Shown in pieces: positions 38,403 through 64,000 of a stretch of DNA of 64,000 bases. Under the pieces are notes generated by a model. It made no database searches. It saw only the letters and a list, made by a program, of their open reading frames with translations, and was not told the origin of the DNA. The translations under genes and the position numbers were made by a program. Origin of the DNA: Oasisia sp. SBJ-2009 (Eukaryota; Annelida; Polychaeta; Sabellida; Siboglinidae); contig OZ024862.1 of NCBI GenBank assembly GCA_964017155.1, positions 31,476,658 through 31,540,657 of the forward strand, in the 5' to 3' direction. Each line of letters begins with the position of its first letter. Positions within the stretch are counted from its first letter, which is position 1.

Positions 38403-39085
38403 CGTTTCGGGCTGCGTTCGTCGGTCCGAGGAGGCGGCGTTCGTCGGTCCGATGACGCGGCGTTCGTCGGTCCGATGACGCGGCGTTCGTCGGTCCGAGG
38501 AAGCCGCGTTCGTCGGTCCGATGACGCGGCGTTCGTCTGTTCGAGGACGTGGCGTTCGTCGATCCGATGACGCGGCGTTCGTCGGTGCGAGGACGCGGCG
38601 TTTGTCGATCCGAGGACGCGGCGTTCGTCGGTGCGAGGACGCAGCGTTCGTCGGTCCGAGGACGCGGCGTTCGTCGATCCGATGACGCGGCGTTCGTCGG
38701 TGCGAGGACGCGGCGTTCGTCGGTCCGATGACGCGGCGTTCGTCGGTGCGAGGACGCGGCGTTCGTCGATCTGAGGACGCGGCGTTCGTCGATCCGATGA
38801 CGCGGCGTTCGTCGGTGCGAGGACGCGGCGTTCGTCGATCCGAGGACGCGGCGTTCGTCGGTGCGAGGACGCGGCGTTCGTCGGTCCGAGGACGCGGCGT
38901 TCGTCGATCCGATGACGCGGCGTTCGTCGGTGCGAGGACGCGGCGTTCGTCGGTCCGAGGACGCGGCGTTCGTCGGTGCGAGGACGCGGCGTTCGTCGAT
39001 CCGAGGACGCGGCGTTCGTCGGTCCGAGGACGCGGCGTTCGTCTGTCCGAGGAGGCCGCGTTCGTCTGTCCGAGGACGCGGCGTT
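38403..39085. repeat. CpG-rich 23-bp minisatellite
   Basis: About 29 copies of a 23-bp unit, GGACGCGGCGTTCGTCGGT plus CCGA. It has three interchangeable endings (GGTCCGA, GGTGCGA, GATCCGA), and GATGACGCGG variants at the unit start. Each unit has about five CpGs, a striking CpG density. The long open frames on both strands start at non-ATG codons and follow from the unit's lack of stops. Confidence 0.97.
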
Positions 39086-39445
39086 GCCGTTGCTGCCAAC
39101 GAGGAGCGATCGGAAATCGCTGGTCGGTGTTTCACAGTTGATGGAGGTAGTTTCCTTGCTTCCCGCTTACACCGGAAACATAAGAGCACAGAGCAACCAA
39201 ACTTCCATAGCCGTAAACATTTTAATTAAAGCAAGATTTAATAACATGTCGTCACGTCCACTGCAATCGTCACTGTTTGCGTCATCCTCGCGCGCCTAAT
39301 TACGTCAGTACCAGCTCTTCTCTACCCCTGGCACATCCCTCTCAAAAACGTCTCTTTTAACATCAGCTCAGGTCATGTGATATCATATTTTGCGTGATTT
39401 CAACCAAATGGTGTTTAGCCCTAATGCTTATTGCGTGAACGGGTC

Positions 39446-39710
<265 letters not shown>

Positions 39711-39714
<4 letters not shown>

Positions 39715-39923
39715 GACTTACTCTTTGTCAATATGGGAATTTATTCTTATAAATAATATGCCATAACGAGAATTGTTACAGAATAATAACTAAAACAAAG
39801 CCTGGGATTGAGATGAGTCGAACTATACAGTTTCTTCGCCAGACGTTACTGCGTCAGCCGTGGGAACAACTCAGTACCGTCTCCATTTGAAGACAGATAC
39901 ACGAGTGACGATTGGTGGGAAAC

Positions 39924-39980
<57 letters not shown>

Positions 39981-40260
39981 GAGTGACGATTGGTGGGAAA
40001 CCCAATATATATCGGAGCCCATCGGCCAGGGGTACAGTACCACAGCAAAACGATCCCTGACTTGCGAGGATGGTCTGGATGAGGAACCACCGAACCCCTG
40101 AGAGCCCCTACGGGCCTTTGTCAAAACTAAATAAAAAAAGTGAAATAATTATACAAACCGAACCTTAACTCTTTGTTTTAGTAATTTTTCTGTAAAAATT
40201 ATCGTTATGGCATATTATTTATAAGAATGAATTCCCATATTGACAAAGAGTAAGTCAATT
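39711..40260. mobile_element. Non-autonomous inverted-repeat (MITE-like) element
   Basis: Terminal inverted repeats of 59 bp at 39711-39769 and 40202-40260 differ at one base. The outer end reads AATTGACTTACTCTTTGTCA. TAT-type sequence abuts both ends, compatible with a TA target duplication. The interior has no transposase. It contains a 35-bp phrase (ACGAGTGACGATTGGTGGGA and on) duplicated on both sides of an AT microsatellite (39900-39927 and 39977-40006), and a GC-rich segment at 40010-40120. The AT run directly to the left suggests insertion beside, or expansion from, a TA site. Confidence 0.75.
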
Positions 40261-40775
40261 ATACGCCTTAGTGGTACGATATGGTCTTACCTTGGAATGT
40301 GGTTGCGCCGACCGTGGAGTACTGCGTCAACGGCTGCACTGCACACTTCTGCAGTGCCTTCACGTGTCCCTTTGTCATGTGTCTGTTAAAAGTACATACG
40401 GCATAAATTAAATGAATGGTTGCTGTAGATGCCTTTCTTTGTGCGAGATTAGACCGTTATATACAACAGGCAAAGTGTATCAGCCTTCGTACACGATGGT
40501 GCTGAGATGTGCCATGAGAACACCGCTGCATCACTGCCTGGTGGTTCCGACGAAGACTGGTTCCGACACGGATGAAAGACGCGGCAGTTTATGTTGAAGC
40601 CCGAGTCGATGCTAGTCGACCAGTAGCGATATTGGCGTGTTGTACTCGGGGTCGCTAGCGTACGATTATTGTGTTCCGCTCGTGGCAGCAACAGATCTTC
40701 GCTTCGTGATCGATCTCGACCATCTATCCTTTGACTGATGCGATTGTTGTGAAGTGTAGTTACGGTATCATTTCA

Positions 40776-40815
40776 TGACGTCATAGACGCATTTGACGGT
40801 CCATAAGCCAATCAG
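40776..40815. promoter_or_regulatory. CRE plus CCAAT-box pair
   Basis: A perfect TGACGTCA palindrome (40776-40783) is followed about 25 bp later by GCCAATCAGCGCG, a good CCAAT box, within a locally CpG-rich stretch (40280-40870). Together these look like a small core promoter. No transcript can be assigned; an ATG frame at 40908 runs for 104 codons but grades into retrotransposon sequence. Confidence 0.35.
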
Positions 40816-41187
40816 CGCGTTGAACAACTCCCGCGTTTTTGTCGTGGCGTTAACGTTACGTTATCCAGTATAACGTGTGCTGTGTAGGTATGTCGTAATA
40901 TAGTAAAATGCAAGCAGAGCTCTTTCAGTATATTTCCTCGTCTTCTTCTCCATGTTATTGTGGGTCCGCGACAGGGTACTTTTTCCGGATTTACACAGCA
41001 CAGTGCCTTGTTAATGCCAATATAGGCGAGTGGATCCGCACAACTGTCGAGACGCACAAGTTTCTAATCTCTTTCACTCTCGTAAATATCTTCTCAGGGA
41101 GAATAATAGCCAATACACAGGCCGATCATGTTGGAACAATGGCTGGATCACGTTGTGGGCGGCCTGAGACCATGCCAATTACCTACC

Positions 41188-41600
41188 TATGTTCTTCAGA
41201 CGATCGATGTTGCTTCACTTGATCAAAAGACGCAAACATATGTAATCTTTCTGGACTTTAGTAAAGCTTTCGACAAAGTAGCATACGATAAACTTCTGCA
41301 TAAACTCCGTTACTATGGGATAGGCGGAAAGACCAACACATGGATAAATGCTTTCCTGTGTTTTATCGCAGTCACCAAGTTGTCGTCAACGGACAAATAT
41401 CGCAATCAGCTGATGTACTCTCGGGAGTCCTACAAGGAAGTGTGTTGGGACCTATGTTGTTTTTAATGTACATCTACGACATCGCGGAAGGGGTGACTTC
41501 GCAAATGCGCATGTTCGCTGAAGGCAGTATTGTTTACCGTCAAATAGCCTACATACTCCCGCTGACCATTTCACACTCGCGTCTGATCTAAACAAACTTC
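41188..41600 (+). pseudogene. Non-LTR retrotransposon reverse-transcriptase fragment
   Basis: The frame at 41233-41360 encodes TYVIFLDFSKAFDKVAYDKL followed by LRYYGIGG, the RT fingers motif of jockey/CR1-like LINEs (FLDFSKAFD). After a frameshift near 41350 the homology continues as VVVNGQ, SGVLQGSVLGPMLFLMYI, then MFAEGSIVYRQ. In active elements the last motif carries FADD; here the two catalytic Asp residues are replaced (AEG). Together with the frameshift, this shows a dead copy. The ends are not defined. Confidence 0.85.
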
Positions 41601-42299
41601 TCTGTTGGACAAAGACATGGCAGATGGATTTTAATGTGTCCACAGTCACGTTACAAAAAGGGAAACATAATTTTTTAGCAGTAAAGTATTGAAGTTTTTT
41701 GTCAGGTGAAAAACAAGAACTCGCCACCCTGGTGAACGCGTTGATTTAACATCTGCACCATGTGGTGAGAAAATTAAATTGCCGGCAGTGACCAATACCC
41801 ACAAAAGGTTCAAGACAGAAATCAAAGCAAATTGTCAAAAACATAGATTAAAATATCACAATATGAAATCATCACGTGCAAGTCCAATCTGAAATATCCA
41901 GGATTGGTCAGCAACGCTGGAAAGAACATATGCTACATAAAACGAAACAACGTCCCACTCAGACTCGTTCTCCGTGCGTTCTCCTGTGATGTCAGGATCT
42001 CTCAAAGCTTGCGAGACACGAACCTGCAAAAAAGAGTTCAGGTAATGAAGATATGATGGTACTGCTAAATCCTAACCGTGTCTTACCAGGAAACAAATTT
42101 TGAAGAAGTCAGAAATGTTTGGGTGTTGGTTTATGTCAACGTCCCCGGGAGTGTCAAGAGAGTTTGAAGTAAATGTTGGCCGGAGACCGCTTTGAGGCCA
42201 TTTTAGTTTAGATGTAGACATATTCCGCAAACTATTGTACTCAAACGAGCTGGCAGTGGTAGCGGACGGGAACAGATTTCTAAGAACAGCTGATAGAGT

Positions 42300-42303
42300 G
42301 GAA

Positions 42304-42341
<38 letters not shown>
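42300..42341. repeat. (AT)n microsatellite
   Basis: AT dinucleotide run of about 36 bp. Confidence 0.95.
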
Positions 42342-42343
<2 letters not shown>

Positions 42344-42479
42344 CAGACTGAACTGAGATTGAAAAGCTTGACGGAGGTAATGTTGATGGAGCAAAGAATG
42401 AAAGATCTGGACATACACCTAGATGGGAAGAAGCTGAGGCAAAGACAGTTGTGTATACCTGGGTGGAACAATGGGGATG

Positions 42480-42765
42480 GCAAAGATGGCGGGAGGATTA
42501 CAGCCGGGACAAACGCTTGGAGGATAGCCGAAGGGGTGATTGGAGATACACGAATATCTCGTAGATGTAAAGGAAAGGTGCTCACCTCGTGTGTCACCCC
42601 GGCATACGTGTATGGCTTAGAGACGATGGCACTAACCGAGATACAACAGAGAATGTGCAGGTTTGCGAAAACATCTGGATGAGAAGAATCGTGGGAGTGA
42701 AGAGAAGAATGGACCCACTGACAGTGGAGGTTGGAGTGAAGGAAAGGTTTAAGAAGTTTGGTTAC
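42480..42765 (+). pseudogene. LINE C-terminal fragment (RTE-like)
   Basis: Frame 1 encodes ITAGTNAWRIAEGVIGDTRI, then KGKVLTSCVTPAYVYGLETM and ALTEIQQ. Frame 2 takes over near 42645 with VQVCENIWMRRIVGVKRRMD and VGVKERFKKFG. The pattern 'TPAYVYGLET-AL--QQ-VQVCEN-W-RRI-GVKR' is the conserved C-terminal RT/thumb region of a widespread invertebrate LINE group. The frameshift makes it a pseudogene. The upstream frame from 42345 probably belongs to the same element. Confidence 0.8.
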
Positions 42766-43019
42766 ATCCTAATATGTATACGTGGCTTAGTTAAATTGTT
42801 GGGTGCGTTTTTTGGCCTACGATTGTACGTTCATCTCATTTGAGGAGATGCATCCCAGGGGAGGGAAGGGGGAGAAGGGATAGGGTTGTAGATTTGCCTT
42901 CGCGAGCGATGGAACGGTGTCAGACATAGTTAAGTTTATGTCAGCATTTCGAACCAAGCACAGCTAGTTTCTTAATTTCCAAGCAGAAGTACGTTCACCA
43001 CGGGTGCGTGAGTTTATAT

Positions 43020-43034
43020 GGGGGGGGGGGGGGT
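43020..43034. repeat. Poly(G) run
   Basis: A run of about 14 consecutive G. Confidence 0.95.
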
Positions 43035-43256
43035 ATTCACCCAACGTACCCCCAATCTACGATCCTATAATATATCACGCTGTTTTAGGCATTGTGCACA
43101 CATTGTGGCTATCTTTTATTTCATGCCCTGATGCAGCTTCAGATGAATCGAGTGAATGCACCGGACTGATGTGAAGTGGACATCCAGATCGTCTACAGAA
43201 GGTCGTCGTCCACTCGTCTTGCGCCACGTGTAGCGGTCAGCAGCCAACAACAAAAC

Positions 43257-43325
43257 ATGGCGTCGTTGCCTAAAATGTGGCGAAATGACGCGTACGTGTA
43301 TCACCTGACCCACAACGATGCCACC
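43257..43325 (+). CDS. Candidate first coding exon
   Basis: ATG at 43257 in context AAAACATGGCG opens 23 codons (MASLPKMWRNDAYVYHLTHN and three more). They end exactly at a consensus-like donor, ACC|GTACGT (GT at 43326), phase 0. The segment is CpG-rich in an otherwise AT-rich region, as expected for a first exon. No downstream exon or family was recognised before the channel gene starts at 44691. Confidence 0.35.
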
Positions 43326-43329
43326 GTAC

Positions 43330-44690
43330 GTACAACCACGGGGTATTTACAAATGTAAAAGTTGATCGAAGAGTGTGTGTACATGTACGTATCTTAATAT
43401 GTTTGCAATTTTGATATGTTAAATAATTGTGTCATTTTAAAATAATGGATGCTCCGAGCATGCATGTGCTCAGTCCGCTGATGGTGTTCAATAAATTATA
43501 AAAAGAAAACAGTTACTTAAATTTTTAAATATAGGCCTAATATAGTTGTTTAAAGCGAATTCAATATAAAGAAACATTTTAATAATTTAAATTCACATGA
43601 TGACTATTTTTAATATAGGCTTGTCATTTGCAAGCCTACCAGTAGGGTCTAGGCCTAATTAAATAAATACTGTTAGTCAATCTATTGATCAGGTCTCATG
43701 CCTCAGGTTGTTTACGCCAAGCAACCCAAACCTGCAAGAAGGTAGGCTTTTTGTGCGCCGTATTAACAAAAAAACAATCCTTTTGGCCTAGATTATGACG
43801 GGTTGCAGCTACTATACTATAATATAAATATATTACGCCAGTAGCTTACTAAAATAACCTTGTTGAAGACGCAACATATTCAATATTCAACGCGTACTCT
43901 CACTTTTATTCATTCCCTTTCTCTTTCCACTACCTCCGGCAATAATGCTCAATATGTTGAATGTGGCCAATACGCGGCGTATATAGCATAAGTAAAAGTA
44001 GTAGGCCCTATTTTTTTTTACAAATGCTAACGTCACGAGGTTTTACCTTTCCCGGCTAGCTCGGAAGTGGGTATACTATATAAACTCACCAAACCCATAT
44101 GCCAGTCAACCTTTCTTCAGCGTTCTCAGCTGAATTTATCACATTACATTGTGCAAGGTGTTGTATGTAATACAGATGCTTTGTAAGAAGAGAGAACGTC
44201 GTTTTGATACAGCATAAATATAAAGAACACTTATAAAGAACAACTGCATGTACAACTTATTGTGGCCACAATCTTCTTCTTCTTCCATATATATACTGGA
44301 CTGGGCCCTTTCCGGGCGTTAAAAATCCAATCGAAGCTTGTGCGCTTGGGGTGGTTTGTGCTCTCTTAAACCAGTTAATATAAAAACAAAATTTATATTA
44401 AAACGTTAGTAAAGTTATTCTACGAACCTCTGGTGATTTAAAAATAAATTATTATTATTATTATTATTATATAATCTTATGAAGAAATTAAAGCAGATGT
44501 TAAGGCCCGAATCAGAAGGATATTAATTTTATTGCCAATTGCCAACATTAGTTAATTTAACAATAATTACACCTCGTAGAACATAACAACGAGAGCCATT
44601 ACTGTTGTGGTCGAATGAACACAGAATAAGTGGGGGAGAATATTAACAGTTGCGACTCCATTGAAAAGGGAACGATCCGGATCAGCAAAC
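43330..44690. other. Upstream region of the chloride-channel gene
   Basis: AT-rich; contains a TATACTATATAAACTC motif at about 44073-44088 that could act as a TATA box for a distal start, and a TTA microsatellite at about 44451. The last 120 bp before the ATG are more GC-rich. No exon was recognised. Confidence 0.35.
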
Positions 44691-63082
<18,392 letters not shown>

Positions 63083-63820
63083 GTATGTATTTATGTTTTG
63101 CCTTTCTTACCGTACTTTCCTGTCTGTCTCATTTTCTGCTTCCTGTAATGCCTCTCAACTCTGCCACTGACAGGTGATAGGGGCAGGCGGGGCCGAATGC
63201 CACACCACGAATACAAGTCAAAGCCTTTCTTTCTCTTAGGTGTATTTGACCACACCAGGTGCATCATGGGATCATCACCGACACTGCAAGACAATTAGGT
63301 TGCTACTGTTCAGTGCAGTATGTGTCATGATAATATATATGTGCACGTTGTGTGTTATAATCACATGATGTCCTGAGTTACGTTGAAGAATCCGGTTTTA
63401 TAAATATAAAGTTTGAGTTAAAACGTTTTTTTGGAGGGGTGGTGAAGAATCCTGTTTTATAAATGTTTTGAAATGAAAATTTACCATTGTAAACATTTTC
63501 AAATATTTTTACATGTGTTTTGAAATGTTTCTATATTGCCTAGTATAATGATTGGATGTAAGCTGCCATTTGTTGTTTGGTGAAACCTCATATTGTTGGA
63601 TACTGCAGGCAAGGCAACAGGTGTATCAACATGTTTATGGTCACGATAAAACAGTGTACTGGATCAATTCAATCCATGTCATGTGACTTGACTTCTTGCC
63701 AGACTAATTCCAACATAATGAGAGTTTACCATCATTGATGTTTTGTTTTGTTCTGTTGCTATGGTGAGGGTCATTCCAGATATAAATATATAGGAGGCAG
63801 GAGACATTTCTTTAAATCAT
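63083..63820. other. Intron of the channel gene, no feature recognised
   Basis: Downstream of exon 15b. The exon expected next (start of the first CBS domain) was not found before the window ends. Confidence 0.5.
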
Positions 63821-63925
63821 GTAATGTAATGTAACGTAACGTAACGTAACGTAACGTAACGTAACGTAACGTAACGTAACGTAACGTAACGTAACGTAAC
63901 GTAACGTAACGTAACGTAATGTAAC
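63821..63925. repeat. (GTAAC)n pentamer array
   Basis: About 21 copies of GTAAC with GTAAT variants at both ends. The same pentamer appears as a short run near 15800-15825. Confidence 0.96.
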
Positions 63926-64000
63926 ATTGAATGAGTTTAGAATATTAATGTACCAATTGCTATTATTTAAAAAATTATTATGTTTCCATGTGTACTCCTA

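Noticed and set aside
38113..39189. 358-codon Arg-rich minus-strand frame
   Set aside because: Begins at a GTG, mostly spans the 23-bp minisatellite and ends in an AT microsatellite; the plus strand is equally open.

Overview
The window is eukaryotic nuclear DNA from a metazoan, probably a marine mollusc. It has multi-exon genes with GT-AG introns, very dense micro- and minisatellites (AC, AT, GTGC and many 16-95 bp arrays), a tRNA-derived SINE whose body resembles a domain widespread in molluscan SINEs, decayed non-LTR retrotransposons and small inverted-repeat DNA elements. The mollusc placement is inference; no species is claimed. There are no bacterial operons, CRISPR arrays, rRNA genes or intact canonical tRNA genes.

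Right third (about 44.7-63.1 kb, + strand): the 5' two-thirds of a ClC-2-type voltage-gated chloride channel gene. Fifteen consecutive coding exons can be read in compatible phases from an ATG at 44691, giving about 571 residues that cover the whole ClC membrane domain (GSGIPEM, GKEGPFVH, NYWRGF, helix-R Tyr). The last exon in the window exists in two homologous versions 6.5 kb apart (56301-56425 and 62964-63082) with identical phases, so they look mutually exclusive. The cytoplasmic CBS-domain exons lie beyond the right edge.

The most unusual feature concerns this gene's splice sites. At least four junctions sit at the edge of, or inside, minisatellites whose unit contains the splice site: 3-4 extra copies of the exon-2 acceptor plus exon start, a 29-bp acceptor array ending at the exon-10 acceptor, a 25-bp donor array of 37 in-register donor positions after exon 12, and an acceptor array before exon 15a. 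One intron of the gene is GC-AG.

Left half (2-27 kb, - strand): parts of one or more unrecognised genes transcribed leftwards. These are a 258-codon Ser/Pro/Arg-rich first exon (2084-2857), a 56-bp exon with an internal ATG (22936-22991), and a 234-codon exon with about a dozen 12-residue repeats (26150-26852). The last two join in phase. The 2084 and 22936 exons both end in phase 0, so they could be alternative N-termini spliced to a shared exon left of the window.

Middle (28-44 kb): mostly gene-free. It holds a SINE, a 1.25-kb compound alternating purine-pyrimidine array, a CpG-rich 23-bp minisatellite, a 550-bp inverted-repeat element, two decayed LINE fragments and a few CpG-rich promoter-like spots with possible first exons. 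A nearly perfect 503-bp palindrome with a single-base centre lies at 20304-20806, next to a 187-bp duplicated segment.

Coordinates were read by eye from the sequence; copy numbers of arrays are approximate unless stated as exact.
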